From positions 1 to 49,917 of the forward strand of contig NZ_PNOT02000388.1 in NCBI RefSeq assembly GCF_002879535.1: a DNA stretch of 49,917 nt. Reading direction: 5' to 3'. The notes beneath the pieces were generated by a model that saw only the letters and a list, made by a program, of their open reading frames with translations, was not told where the DNA came from and ran no database searches. A program made the translations under genes and the position numbers. Positions 34,364 to 43,155 of the stretch are shown one piece after another (the first letter of the stretch is position 1; each line of letters begins with the position of its first letter). Source of the stretch: Mesorhizobium intechi. GTDB taxonomy: Bacteria; Pseudomonadota; Alphaproteobacteria; Rhizobiales; Rhizobiaceae.

Positions 34364-35422
34364 TCAATTGCAGTTATCAGCAGCCTTAAGCGCCTCGGCA
34401 CGAGAAGGTTCGTGCAAATCCGCTATCCGGCGAACAGCAGCATAGAACCTTGGATAATCGCCGGAACACAAATCGAACAGATGAAGAAACGCCGGAACCT
34501 GTTCACCGTAGACGGCGGTCGCGGCGAGCTTTGCATTGTTGATCGGCGCATCGAACCAGGCATCGTATCCCCGGTATCCGGCCCAGCTTTTGTCGCGCAT
34601 CTGTCGGTAGCGCATCCGCAGCCTGTCGATCGTGGCTGCCTTGGCAGCCGCCATCTGCTGCGGGATGCGGGGACTTCCATAGACCTGCCGCAACTCATCC
34701 CGCGTTTTCGCGATCAGTCCGAGAAAATCCGCCTGGCGCTTGCGGGTCGTCTCGTAGCGGCGCAAGCCGGCACGATTGCCGGTAGCGCGGAGCCATTTCC
34801 TCACACCGCTGGTTTCGACGGCGACCGCGAAAGCCTCGTTGAACGCGGAGTCGTCGTTCACATAGATTTTCTGATGCGCCAGCTCATGAAAGACAAGGCT
34901 GGCGATGTAGGTGTCGTCCTGACGTAGCATGGTGCTGAGCAGCGGATCGCTGAACCAGCCCAGCGTGGAGTAGGCGGTGACACCTGACACATAAACGTCC
35001 AGTCCCTGCCGCTGCAGTTGGGCGGCGCTTTCAGCCGCTGATTTCCGGGAAAAGTAACCCCGGTACGGAACGCAGCCGAAGACCGGAAAGCACCATGTTA
35101 TCGGCGTAAGCGAGAATTGCGGCGCGGCAAAAACGGCAAGGGTCACATCGGCCCGGCCGATGTCGACATAACTGCGATAGCTGCTGTTGTCGGGAAGCGC
35201 CAGTTCTTCCGTGGCAAAGCGGCGGATCGCGCTGGCCGAGGTCAATCTGGCGCGCAATGTCTTGGGCGTCGAGGGATCACGGATGAGTCTTCCGACATTT
35301 TTCCGCGCGGCCATGATCTGCAGGTGGCCCTCCACCGACTGCGCGTAATAGGAAATGCTGGTGCAGCCGGCCAGGCCGGACGCCACAATCGCAGCGGCAA
35401 GCATTCGAAGAACACGCTTCAC
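34364..35422 (-). CDS. Putative aminopeptidase lipoprotein (PF10023/COG4324-like)
   Basis: A 352-residue secreted protein. The N-terminus (KRVLRMLAAAIVASGLAGC) is a lipoprotein signal with the lipidated Cys at residue 20. A gluzincin-type HELAHQ motif lies at residues ~179-184, in ASLVFHELAHQKIYVNDDSA followed by FNEAFAVAVE, which supplies a downstream Glu. The family is annotated as putative aminopeptidase; activity has not been assigned here. The GTG at 35422 was chosen because GGTGGG precedes it and it gives a compact signal; the open frame extends to a TTG at 35458. Confidence 0.83.
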   Translation of the reverse strand: MKRVLRMLAAAIVASGLAGCTSISYYAQSVEGHLQIMAARKNVGRLIRDPSTPKTLRARLTSASAIRRFATEELALPDNSSYRSYVDIGRADVTLAVFAAPQFSLTPITWCFPVFGCVPYRGYFSRKSAAESAAQLQRQGLDVYVSGVTAYSTLGWFSDPLLSTMLRQDDTYIASLVFHELAHQKIYVNDDSAFNEAFAVAVETSGVRKWLRATGNRAGLRRYETTRKRQADFLGLIAKTRDELRQVYGSPRIPQQMAAAKAATIDRLRMRYRQMRDKSWAGYRGYDAWFDAPINNAKLAATAVYGEQVPAFLHLFDLCSGDYPRFYAAVRRIADLHEPSRAEALKAADNCN

Positions 35423-35759
35423 TGTTTGCCCACCGCTTGCCCATCTCCCATGCAGCAAATGTCTCGATCTCCGTTCTCAAACAGGCACACCAATTCCCGT
35501 CAAGACCTCCAGGGGACAGCGGGCCGGACTTTCGACGTCGGCAGGTTGGCGATGCGGCCGTTCGCCTGCGGCACGCCGTGTCCCCTGGGTCAACTTGCGG
35601 GCTGCCGGCGTCATTCGAGAACGCGCGGCGGATGCCCGCTTCCGACCCGAAGCTGACACCTCATCCCCAGCCAGCGTTCCGGCCCTCCCCTCGCGCAAGC
35701 CTGCCACAAGCTTGTTGAGGCATGGTCCGGCCAAGGAAAACCGGTAAAGGCGGACTTTC
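35423..35759. other. 337-bp gap before the FlgJ-like gene: no gene seen
   Basis: Neither strand shows a coherent coding pattern. The segment is the right-hand junction between the accessory block and the resumed flagellar run, so a promoter for the FlgJ-like operon and any insertion scar should lie here. An AAGGCGG Shine-Dalgarno sits near 35748. No terminal repeat shared with the left junction (21858-21902) was recognised by eye. Confidence 0.5.
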
Positions 35760-36350
35760 TTGGCGATTTCTCCACCCAGCGACATCATTATGGATGTCGC
35801 CCGAGCTGCCGATCCGATGGATATCGAGGCTGCCCGTGCCGCGCTGACCAGGCGCGCGGGTGGCGCCGCCGGTGCCTTTTCGGTCGACGCCCCCGCTTCG
35901 CTAGATACCGCCGCGTCCGTCGATGCCGGCTCGATCCTGTCGCGCGCCACGGCTGACAAGGCGGCGGCGACCGCCGATCCGGCCAAGAAATTCAAGAAGT
36001 TCGAGGCGATGGTCCTGCAGACCTTCATCCAGAATATGCTGCCCAAGGACACCGAGGGCGTCTACGGCACGGGTCTGGCCGGCGACATGTGGAAGTCTCA
36101 GCTCGCCGAGCGCGTCGCCGACGTCATGGCCGAGCGCGGCGGCATCGGCATCGCCAAGTCGCTGCTTGCCGACCACTATATGGACGGCAAGCGCAAGGTG
36201 CCGATCGGCCCGGTTTCAAGCGGGCCGGAAAAGACCGAGATCGATCAGCAGACCCGTCTGTCCACCTCGCTCGTCCAGGAATTGCAGCGCAAGGCCGCCA
36301 GGTCGATGACCGGCGACGAGACAACCATAAAAACAGACATCAAGATCTAG
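35760..36350 (+). CDS. FlgJ-like rod-binding flagellar protein
   Basis: A 196-residue protein with the FlgJ N-terminal rod-binding domain at residues ~78-145 (KKFKKFEAMVLQTFIQNMLP, then GTGLAGDMWKSQLAERVADV) and no muramidase domain, as in many alphaproteobacteria. It caps or scaffolds rod assembly. The start is a TTG six bases after AAGGCGG and gives MAISPPSDII; an ATG at 35790 is the alternative. The gene marks the return to flagellar content after the accessory block and is followed at 13 bp by a FlgN-like gene. Confidence 0.85.
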   Translation: MAISPPSDIIMDVARAADPMDIEAARAALTRRAGGAAGAFSVDAPASLDTAASVDAGSILSRATADKAAATADPAKKFKKFEAMVLQTFIQNMLPKDTEGVYGTGLAGDMWKSQLAERVADVMAERGGIGIAKSLLADHYMDGKRKVPIGPVSSGPEKTEIDQQTRLSTSLVQELQRKAARSMTGDETTIKTDIKI

Positions 36351-36363
36351 ACTGGGAAACACC

Positions 36364-36789
36364 ATGGCCGATTCTTCCGAATTCACTGCCAACCTGCCGG
36401 CGCGCACCACAGCGCCGGAGGCTCCGATCCCCTTCGCGCGGCCCGGAAACCTTGCCGCCATCATCGGCCGCATCGAGGAGGTGGTCGAGGAAGAGACCGC
36501 CGGCATCCGCAGCGATACCGGCTATGATCTCAAGGCGTCGAACGCCCGCAAGAGCCGCTATCTCTACGAGCTGACCCGCGCCATGAAGGGCGGCAGCGAA
36601 GTCGAGTTCCTCGACCAGCACCGCGAGGGCCTGACCCGGCTTCGCCAGAAACTGGCGAAGAACGAGGCGGCGATCCTGGCGCATCTGAGCGCGGTCAACG
36701 AGGTCGCCAGCCTTCTGCGCAACGCCATCCAGCACGCCGAAACCGACGGCACCTACTCCGCCGGCGAGTTCGGCCGGATGAAAGGTTAG
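36364..36789 (+). CDS. FlgN-like flagellar export chaperone
   Basis: A 141-residue, mainly helical protein: NLAAIIGRIEEVVEEETAGI, then LKASNARKSRYLYELTRAMK and KLAKNEAAILAHLSAVNEVA. It is similar in size and helix pattern to FlgN, the cytoplasmic chaperone that holds FlgK and FlgL before export. Direct sequence identity to enterobacterial FlgN is low, so the call rests on the pattern and on its place between the FlgJ-like gene and a flagellar-associated membrane protein. Confidence 0.75.
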   Translation: MADSSEFTANLPARTTAPEAPIPFARPGNLAAIIGRIEEVVEEETAGIRSDTGYDLKASNARKSRYLYELTRAMKGGSEVEFLDQHREGLTRLRQKLAKNEAAILAHLSAVNEVASLLRNAIQHAETDGTYSAGEFGRMKG

Positions 36790-36812
36790 AGCGCGATGAT
36801 GTCGGGCTCTGA

Positions 36813-37349
36813 ATGATCAAGATCATCGCCATCGCGGTCTGGGTCTGCGCCGCCACGCTCGGCGCCGTCTTCTATTCGTTCCAGGCGGCCGGCGAACGCG
36901 GCGTCGGGGAGAAGCCCAAGCCGATGCTGGGCGGGCTGGATTACGTCAAGACCGACGTCATTTCGGTGCCGCTGATCCGCGATTCCAAGATCGGCGGCTA
37001 TTTCCTGGCCAAGCTCGTCTACACCGTCGAACCGGAGCAGATAAAGAAATTGTCGATACCGGCCGAAGCGCTCATTACCGACCAAGTCTACAGCTACCTC
37101 TACGCCAATCCCCAGATCGACTTCAGCAAGAAGGCGACGATCGACCTCGATGCCTTTCGCACCGCCATCCGCGACAGCATCAACAGCCGCGTCGGCGCGA
37201 ACCTGGTGCATGAGGTTCTGATCGATCAGGTCAATTTCCTGAGCAAGGACGAGATCCGCGACAACTGGCTACGCCGCCGGCAGGAGTCCGACACCGCGGC
37301 GGCCGGGACCGCCAAGCCTGCCGAAGCGGAAGCGCCGCCGGCCCACTGA
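36813..37349 (+). CDS. Membrane-anchored conserved protein in the flagellar operon
   Basis: A 178-residue protein with one N-terminal membrane helix (IKIIAIAVWVCAATLGAVFY) and a periplasmic domain (GGYFLAKLVYTVEPEQIKKL, later DLDAFRTAIRDSINSRVG). The topology is like FliL, and position-equivalent genes occur after fliR in other rhizobia, but I cannot assign a specific function. It starts 23 bp after the FlgN-like gene and appears to close the flagellar run. Confidence 0.72.
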   Translation: MIKIIAIAVWVCAATLGAVFYSFQAAGERGVGEKPKPMLGGLDYVKTDVISVPLIRDSKIGGYFLAKLVYTVEPEQIKKLSIPAEALITDQVYSYLYANPQIDFSKKATIDLDAFRTAIRDSINSRVGANLVHEVLIDQVNFLSKDEIRDNWLRRRQESDTAAAGTAKPAEAEAPPAH

Positions 37350-37531
37350 CCGCTGGCACCCCGACAGGTTACCTGATGCGGCGATAGGAACCAGCCTCCA
37401 GGATTTGCGTTGACGTAAACGTCAACCAGAAGCTATATGCGGCAGCGACCGTGATCGACAGAAATGGCGCATGGATTTCGGCCAGACCGAAATGCCCTGC
37501 GCGACAGGTGCAACCAGACAGGGAGAACAGC

Positions 37532-37816
37532 GTGAGCGTTCAGGAGATTGCCGAGAAGATCAAGGCGCGCGTGGCCAGCAGCGGGTTTGATCGTTCCGTG
37601 AAGTTCGACACCGGCGGCGACGGCGTCATCGTCATCGACGGCGCGACCGTCTCGAACACCGATGCCCCTACCGACTGCACCATCAAGCTCTCGCTCGACG
37701 ATCTCGATTCGCTGATCGCCGGCGATCTGAACCCGACCATGGCGTTCATGACCGGCAAGATCAAAGTCGAAGGCGACATGACGGTGGCCATGGCGCTCAG
37801 CCAGTTGATCGGCTGA
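37532..37816 (+). CDS. SCP2 sterol-binding-domain protein
   Basis: A 94-residue single SCP2 domain. Family features are QEIAEKIKARVASSGFDRSV, TIKLSLDDLDSLIAGDLNP and the closing FMTGKIKVEGDMTVAMALSQ. These small cytosolic proteins bind acyl lipids; the ligand is unknown. The GTG start is six bases after GGGAGA and gives the usual domain start. An intrinsic terminator follows 34 bp after the stop. Confidence 0.9.
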   Translation: MSVQEIAEKIKARVASSGFDRSVKFDTGGDGVIVIDGATVSNTDAPTDCTIKLSLDDLDSLIAGDLNPTMAFMTGKIKVEGDMTVAMALSQLIG

Positions 37817-37848
37817 GCACGCACGATTGCCCGCTGGATCGATGAATC

Positions 37849-37880
37849 AAAAGCGCCGCCTTTTCAGGCGGCGTTTGTTT
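37849..37880 (+). terminator. Intrinsic terminator after the SCP2-domain gene
   Basis: The stem CGCCGCC / GGCGGCG closes a TTTTCA loop and is followed by TTTGTTT. Flanking A and T residues extend the pairing. It sits 34 bases downstream of the SCP2 stop and before the convergent acetyltransferase gene. Confidence 0.82.
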
Positions 37881-37902
37881 GAGGAATAGCGGGATCGATG
37901 CC

Positions 37903-38472
37903 TCAGGCGGCCAGTGTCGGCGCTTGGGCCTTCAGTTTGCGACCGCAAGCCTTCAGCGTGCCGTGCACGCCGTCGAGCGCGCCATCCACAAGTTCCAGCG
38001 CCAGCAGGCGATGCCGCTCATAGGGGCCTGGCATCGCCAGCCGACCCGTCTTGTCGGCCGAGAAACCGAAGCGTCCGTAATAGGGCGCATCGCCGACCAG
38101 CAGGATCGCCGCGTGACCGAGACGCGCCGCCTCGGCCACGGCGAGGCGCATCAGCGCCGAGCCGATGCCGGCATTCTTGAGCGACGGATCGACGGCGAGC
38201 GGGCCAAGCAGCAATGCTGCCGGGCCGCCCTCGCCCAGCCTGACATCCCACAGCCGCACCGTGCCGGCGACGCCGCCCGACGCGTCGCGCGCGACGAAGG
38301 CCAGGCCTTCCGAGGGCCGGCGGCCACGCCGCAGCTTCTCCGACGATTTTTTCCGCCGCATCGGCCCCATGGCACGATCGAGCAAGGCTTCGCGTGCCGC
38401 GACGTCGGCGACGGTTTCGGCGACCATGGAGAAGGTCGGCGCATGACCTACGATTTCAACTGACATTTCCAT
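37903..38472 (-). CDS. GNAT-family N-acetyltransferase (YhbS-like)
   Basis: A 189-residue acetyltransferase. The acetyl-CoA-binding core is visible as LLGPLAVDPSLKNAGIGSAL followed by MRLAVAEAARLGHAAILLVG. The next segment, DAPYYGRFGFSADKTGRLAM, is typical of the YhbS/COG3153 group. The substrate is unknown. The ATG at 38472 was chosen over the in-frame upstream frame because AGGGA precedes it; an ATG six bases further on is also possible. Confidence 0.85.
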   Translation of the reverse strand: MEMSVEIVGHAPTFSMVAETVADVAAREALLDRAMGPMRRKKSSEKLRRGRRPSEGLAFVARDASGGVAGTVRLWDVRLGEGGPAALLLGPLAVDPSLKNAGIGSALMRLAVAEAARLGHAAILLVGDAPYYGRFGFSADKTGRLAMPGPYERHRLLALELVDGALDGVHGTLKACGRKLKAQAPTLAA

Positions 38473-38546
38473 TTCCGCAATCCCTGGCAAGCGGAGATCT
38501 GTTCCACAAGCGAACCCTGGCGGGTGGCAAGCGCCCACCTGGGATG

Positions 38547-38630
38547 ATCTGATCGGTTCTCAGCGCATTTTCAGGGCGAAGTGGTATCCGGTTCGCCGTC
38601 CGAAAATGCGCCAATAAGAACCGTCAGATC
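38547..38630. repeat. Long inverted repeat at the 3' end of the decarboxylase gene
   Basis: The left arm (GATCTGATCGGTTCT, GCGCATTTTC) and right arm (GAAAATGCGC, AGAACCGTCAGATC) form an interrupted stem of ~25 pairs around a GGGCGAAGTGGTATCC-type centre. The right arm overlaps the decarboxylase stop codon. The internal GCGCATTTTC ... GAAAATGCGC pattern resembles dispersed rhizobial palindromic repeats. It could also serve as the 3' structure of the decarboxylase transcript. Confidence 0.72.
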
Positions 38631-39757
38631 ACATAGGATCGGAGAGGCTCGAAGCCGTTGAAGGCGACCGCCGAGTAGGTGGTCGTGTAGGCACCGGTGC
38701 CTTCGATCAGCACCTCGTCGCCGATCGTCAGCGACAGAGGCAGCGGATACGGCGTCTTCTCGTACATCACGTCGGCCGAATCGCAGGTCGGGCCGGCGAG
38801 CACGCAAGGCGCGGTCTCCGAGCCGTCATGGCGAGTGACGAGGGGATAGCGGATCGCCTCGTCCATCGTCTCGGCCAGGCCGCCAAACTTGCCGATGTCG
38901 AGGAACACCCAGCGCACATTGTCATTGTCGGCCTTCTTCGAGATCAGCACGACTTCCGACTTGATGACGCCGGCATTACCGACCATGCCACGGCCCGGCT
39001 CGATGATGGTTTCGGGAATGGCATTGCCGAAATGCTTGCGCAGCGCCGAGAAGATCGCATTGCCATAGGCTTGGGCCGCCGGCACATCACGCAGATAGCG
39101 TGTCGGGAAACCGCCGCCCATGTTGACCATCTTCAAGACGATGCCTTCCTCGGCCAGCGTCGCGAACACCTTCTTGGCGTCGGCCAGCGCACGGTCCCAG
39201 GCGGTCAGGTCGGTCTGCTGCGAGCCGACGTGGAACGACACGCCATAGGCTTCCAGGCCGAGGCCCTTGGCATGGCGCAGGACGTCGACGGCCATGTCAG
39301 GCACGCAGCCGAACTTGCGCGACAGCGGCCACTCCGCGCCTTCGCCGTCGGTCAGCACGCGGCAGAACACGCGCGCGCCGGGAGCGACGCGGGCGACCTT
39401 CTCGACCTCCTCGACGCAGTCGACCGCGAACAGCCGGATGCCGAGCTGGTAGGCGCGTGCGATGTCACGCTCCTTCTTGATGGTGTTGCCGAAGGAGATG
39501 CGGTCCGCGGGCGCACCCGCGTCCATCGCCATCTCGACTTCGGCAACGGAAGCGGTGTCGAAGGACGAGCCCATCGCAGCAAGGAGGCGCAGGATTTCCG
39601 GCGCCGGGTTTGCTTTCACCGCATAGTAGATCTTGGAATCGGGCAGCGCCTTCTCGAAGGCGCGGAAATTGTCGCGTACGACATCGAGGTCGACGACGAG
39701 GCAAGGGCCGGACGGACGTCGGGTGGCGAGGAAATCGAGGATGCGCTGCGTAGCCAT
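38624..39757 (-). CDS. odc: PLP-dependent ornithine/lysine decarboxylase (fold III)
   Basis: A 377-residue alanine-racemase-fold decarboxylase that makes putrescine (or cadaverine) from ornithine (or lysine). The PLP lysine is K48 in KIYYAVKANPAPEILRLL. HVGSQQTD and MVNMGGGFPTRY are the phosphate-side motifs, ETIIEPGRGMVGNAG follows, and GPTCDSADVMYE holds the active-site Cys. The length and motifs match the short alphaproteobacterial ODC/L-ODC group. GGAGAAGCCCG precedes the ATG. A long upstream leader with structured RNA character is discussed separately. Preference between ornithine and lysine cannot be decided by eye. Confidence 0.9.
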   Translation of the reverse strand: MATQRILDFLATRRPSGPCLVVDLDVVRDNFRAFEKALPDSKIYYAVKANPAPEILRLLAAMGSSFDTASVAEVEMAMDAGAPADRISFGNTIKKERDIARAYQLGIRLFAVDCVEEVEKVARVAPGARVFCRVLTDGEGAEWPLSRKFGCVPDMAVDVLRHAKGLGLEAYGVSFHVGSQQTDLTAWDRALADAKKVFATLAEEGIVLKMVNMGGGFPTRYLRDVPAAQAYGNAIFSALRKHFGNAIPETIIEPGRGMVGNAGVIKSEVVLISKKADNDNVRWVFLDIGKFGGLAETMDEAIRYPLVTRHDGSETAPCVLAGPTCDSADVMYEKTPYPLPLSLTIGDEVLIEGTGAYTTTYSAVAFNGFEPLRSYVI

Positions 39758-40110
39758 CGGGCTTCTCCAAACACGCCTTTCGGCGCGCACAAGGGTGCGG
39801 ACGCGGGCTGTCGGCCTCGCGAACACGCGGTGGACAAAGGCGGGACGGAAGATCCATGGAACCAGCCGGTGGAGACCCCGGAGCCATGAAACGCCGTCTC
39901 GCGGCGATGAACCTCGGCCTTGCCCGGCTTCGGTCCGCTTTGTCTGCCTTGGCTTGGATTGGGAGAACCCCGTTCCGCACTGCCGGCAATGAAGGTGTGC
40001 CTCTTCAGTAACCCCGGTCTTTGGACAACCGGCAGAGAACCAGAAAGGCCCGCACCGTCGTTGCTTCAAGGTGTCCTCGGTCTGGCGGTTGGCCGCTAAA
40101 CCGACTGGAG
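39758..40110 (-). ncRNA. Probable speF-type structured mRNA leader upstream of the decarboxylase
   Basis: About 350-500 bases of non-coding sequence precede the decarboxylase; the whole gap to the amidase is 542 bp. On the minus strand it contains many GC-rich inverted segments. One is GCGCC-GAAA-GGCGT, a GNRA-type tetraloop hairpin at 39771-39790, ~15 bases before the ATG. Alphaproteobacterial speF genes are known to carry a conserved leader RNA (Rfam speF family). The location and size fit, but boundaries are approximate and the consensus was not checked. No conserved protein was seen in the gap. Confidence 0.45.
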
Positions 40111-40299
40111 GGGTTGGCTCCAGTTACCTTACCGATTTCCCTCACCATTCGAGGATCGGCGGACACCCACAGGCACGTGCGACTTTGGGCAAGCGCGATA
40201 TAGGGGCGAACGATTTCACAATCAATAAAAATCGCATCGCAGGTTGTAAAATTTCCGGCATCGAACAATGTAGGTGCAACCGTATCCGGATATCGAACG

Positions 40300-41511
40300 A
40301 TGACAGGCACGCACGGCCCCTACAACGCCTTCCTCGATCTTCCCCAGATGCCGGTGGCGCATGCTGAATCCGGCCCGCTCGCCGGCCTGCGGCTGGCTGT
40401 CAAGGACATTTACGACGTTGCCGGCTACCGTACAGGCTGTGGCAATCCCAGGAAATTCGTCGAAAGCGATGCCGCCTCGCGCACGGCGCCGGCCGTGCGG
40501 GCGATTCTGGATGCCGGGGCGCGCTTCGTCGGCAAGACGCAGACCGACGAACTGGCCTTTGCGCTGTTCGGCCAGAACGCGCATTTTCCGTTTCCGGTGA
40601 ACCCTGCCGCGCCTGACCGCGTCACCGGCGGCTCGTCGTCCGGATCGGCAGCGGCGGTGGCTGGCAGGCTGGCCGACATCGCCACCGGCTCCGACACCGG
40701 CGGCTCGATCCGCGCGCCGGCGAGTTTTTGCGGCCTCATCGGGCTGCGCACCACGCATGGCCGTATCGCGCTTGATGGCACCATGCAGCTGGCGCCGAGC
40801 TTCGACACGTTCGGCTGGTTCGCCGACGACATCGAGACCTACGAGACAACAGGCAGGCTGCTGCTTGGCCGCGACCCGCACCAGCATTCGCTGGACCGCC
40901 CGATATCGCTCACCTGGCTGGACGAGATGGTCGATCACCCGGCGCTTGCCGAATATGCCGGGATGAAGGTGCTGGCGGGTGCGGTTTTCGGTACGCCGGC
41001 GACCTCGACCTCGAGCTTCAGCTCTTCCCCTGATGAACTCTACTGGTGCTTTCGTCGGCTGCAGGCCAGGGAAGCCTGGGGCGTGCATGGCGAATGGATC
41101 ACCAGCGGCGAGCGCGACCTTGGTCCCGGCGTCGAGGCGCGTTTCGGCTTCGGCCGGGCCGTCGATGACCGCACGGCGCAGGCCGAACAAGTGCGCCGGC
41201 TGACCTTCCGGAGCGAGCTCAGCGCCCTGCTCGGCAAGGACGGCTTCCTTGTCCTGCCGACGGTGCCGGGTCCCGCCCCCTATGTCGACTCGACGCCGGA
41301 GCAGTTCCAGTCCTATCGCGAGCGCGCCCTGCATCTTCTGTGCTTCGCCGGCCTCTCCGGCTTCCCACAGATCACCGTGCCCATCGGCTCGGTCGCCGGT
41401 GCACCGTTCGGCCTTTCGCTGCTTGGCCCTTCCGGCAGCGACATTGCCCTGATACGGCTCGGCCGAAAACTTCTCGCGCAGCACAAAAGGCCTGAACCAT
41501 GGACACACTGA
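40300..41511 (+). CDS. Amidase (amidase-signature family)
   Basis: A 403-residue Ser-cisSer-Lys hydrolase that converts amides to carboxylates plus ammonia. The catalytic Lys is K35 in RLAVKDIYDVAGY. The glycine/serine-rich signature is VTGGSSSGSAAAVAG, holding the cis-Ser. The nucleophile is S136 in GSDTGGSIRAPASFCG. The C-terminal part (SGFPQITVPIGSVAGAPFGL, then SLLGPSGSD) is typical. The substrate is unknown; plant-type short amidases and indoleacetamide hydrolase relatives have this size. It overlaps the LysR gene by 13 bp. Confidence 0.88.
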   Translation: MTGTHGPYNAFLDLPQMPVAHAESGPLAGLRLAVKDIYDVAGYRTGCGNPRKFVESDAASRTAPAVRAILDAGARFVGKTQTDELAFALFGQNAHFPFPVNPAAPDRVTGGSSSGSAAAVAGRLADIATGSDTGGSIRAPASFCGLIGLRTTHGRIALDGTMQLAPSFDTFGWFADDIETYETTGRLLLGRDPHQHSLDRPISLTWLDEMVDHPALAEYAGMKVLAGAVFGTPATSTSSFSSSPDELYWCFRRLQAREAWGVHGEWITSGERDLGPGVEARFGFGRAVDDRTAQAEQVRRLTFRSELSALLGKDGFLVLPTVPGPAPYVDSTPEQFQSYRERALHLLCFAGLSGFPQITVPIGSVAGAPFGLSLLGPSGSDIALIRLGRKLLAQHKRPEPWTH

Positions 41512-42398
41512 CCCGCATGCGCGCCTTCATCGACGTCGTCGAGGCCGAGGGCTTTTCGGCGGCGGCGCGCAAGATCGGCCGCTCCAAGGCGCTGCTGTCG
41601 AAATATGTGCGCGAGCTGGAGGATGAACTCGGCGCGCTGCTGCTGAACCGCACGACGCGCCAGTTCTCGATGACGGAGGCCGGCCATACCTATTACCGGC
41701 GCGCCTCGGAGATCGTGCGCGAAGTCGACAGCCTGGCGGATGCCGTGCGCGAATCCTCCGGCGACGTGCGCGGCAGGATCAAGGTGTCGGCACCGCGCAC
41801 CTTTGCCGACGCGCCGATCGGCCAATCGCTGATCGACTTCGCCAAGCAGCACCCGGACATCGTGCTCGACATCCAGCTCGACGACCGCTTCGTCGACCTC
41901 GTCGAGGAAGGTTTCGATCTCGCCGTACGCATCTCGCGCCTGGAGAATTCGTCGCTGATCGCGAGACGGCTGGCGCCGTTTTCGATAAAACTCTGCGCTT
42001 CTCCGGAACTGATCGCCAAGCATGGCATGCCGACGCGGCCGCAGGATCTCGGCCATATGCCATGCATCGTCGACACCAATGGCCGCGGGCTGAACAACTG
42101 GCCGTTCAAGGGCGACAACAACGATCAGCTGAGCGTCGCCGTGTCTGGTCCGATCGAGGTCAACAGCCCGATGGCGGCCCGCGCCGCCGCCGTGTCGGGA
42201 CTCGGATTTTGCGTCCTGCCGGATTTCATCGCCGGACCCGATCTTGCCAGCGGCCGGCTGGTGACGGTGCTCGACGACCGCATCCTGTCCGGCGGCGGCA
42301 TCTTCGCCGTCTACCCGCACCGCCGCTATCTGCCGGCCAAGGTCCGTGTTTTCGTCGACTTCCTGGTGCAGTGGTTCAGGACGCGTGAGGTCGCTTGA
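41499..42398 (+). CDS. LysR-family transcriptional regulator
   Basis: A 299-residue LTTR. Residues ~1-60 are the winged helix (TLTRMRAFIDVVEAEGFSAA, then ARKIGRSKALLSKYVRELED). Residues ~90-299 are the substrate-binding sensor fold (GRIKVSAPRTFADAPIG, then FVDLVEEGFDLAVRISRLEN). It overlaps the 3' end of the amidase gene, so the two are co-transcribed, unlike the usual divergent LysR arrangement. It may control the amidase or another gene. Confidence 0.9.
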   Translation: MDTLTRMRAFIDVVEAEGFSAAARKIGRSKALLSKYVRELEDELGALLLNRTTRQFSMTEAGHTYYRRASEIVREVDSLADAVRESSGDVRGRIKVSAPRTFADAPIGQSLIDFAKQHPDIVLDIQLDDRFVDLVEEGFDLAVRISRLENSSLIARRLAPFSIKLCASPELIAKHGMPTRPQDLGHMPCIVDTNGRGLNNWPFKGDNNDQLSVAVSGPIEVNSPMAARAAAVSGLGFCVLPDFIAGPDLASGRLVTVLDDRILSGGGIFAVYPHRRYLPAKVRVFVDFLVQWFRTREVA

Positions 42399-42468
42399 CC
42401 GGCCTTCGTCGCGTCGCGGTCCCATTTTCGCCCGCTTTCTGGTAACTCTCGATATCTCTCCGAGGCCG

Positions 42469-43155
42469 ATGGAATCGCGACCGAGAATGCATCTGAAACG
42501 GCACGCAATCATGCTGGCTTCGGCCTTGGCGGCGACCTTTGCCGCGACGGGACCGGCCTACGTCCATCCGCACGTCTTCGCCGAGGCGCGCCTGGACGTC
42601 ATCTTGTCCCCGGATCACCAAAGTGTGAAAGCGCTACGTCATCTCTGGCGCTTCGACGACCTGTTTTCGAGTACGGTGATGATGGAGTTCGACAAGAACT
42701 CCGACCTGAAGCTTGACGACAAGGAGCTGAAGGATGTCGCCGACACCGTTCATGCCTCGCTCGCCGAATTCAACTATTTCCAGCTCGTTACGCAGAACGG
42801 CAAGGACGTGGCGATGGTGCCGCCCCCACACCTGATGGCCAATTTCGAAAACGACCAGCTGATCATCCTGTTCGAGTCCGAACCCAAGGAGCCGATCAAG
42901 CTGACCGGCACGATCGACATCGGCGTGTACGATCCGACCTTCTACACGGCGATCGACTTCACCGAGGATTCCAACATCACCGTTGCAGGCCTGCCGTCGA
43001 ATTGCACCAGCAAGGTGATCCGTCCGGACCCTGACGAAGCCATCAAGGAAAACCAGAAGACCCTGACGGATGCCTTCTTCAACGACCCGACAGGCACCGA
43101 CATGAGCAAGATCTTTGCCACCAAGCTCGAACTGACCTGTCAACCAGAAGGATGA
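42469..43155 (+). CDS. DUF1007-family periplasmic protein
   Basis: A 228-residue secreted protein. A signal peptide is visible (RHAIMLASALAATFAATGPA). The mature part opens with the conserved HPHVFAEARLDVIL and continues WRFDDLFSSTVMMEFDKNSD and ITVAGLPSNCTSKVIRPD. DUF1007 (COG3683) proteins are regularly encoded beside NicO metal exporters and may deliver or sense the metal. The stop overlaps the next gene's start (ATGA). The ATG at 42469 has GAGG five bases upstream; an ATG at 42487 is the alternative. Confidence 0.86.
   Translation: MESRPRMHLKRHAIMLASALAATFAATGPAYVHPHVFAEARLDVILSPDHQSVKALRHLWRFDDLFSSTVMMEFDKNSDLKLDDKELKDVADTVHASLAEFNYFQLVTQNGKDVAMVPPPHLMANFENDQLIILFESEPKEPIKLTGTIDIGVYDPTFYTAIDFTEDSNITVAGLPSNCTSKVIRPDPDEAIKENQKTLTDAFFNDPTGTDMSKIFATKLELTCQPEG

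Noticed and set aside
40222..41508. A 428-codon minus-strand frame opposite the amidase
   Set aside because: It is the high-GC antisense shadow of a well-supported amidase; no family pattern.
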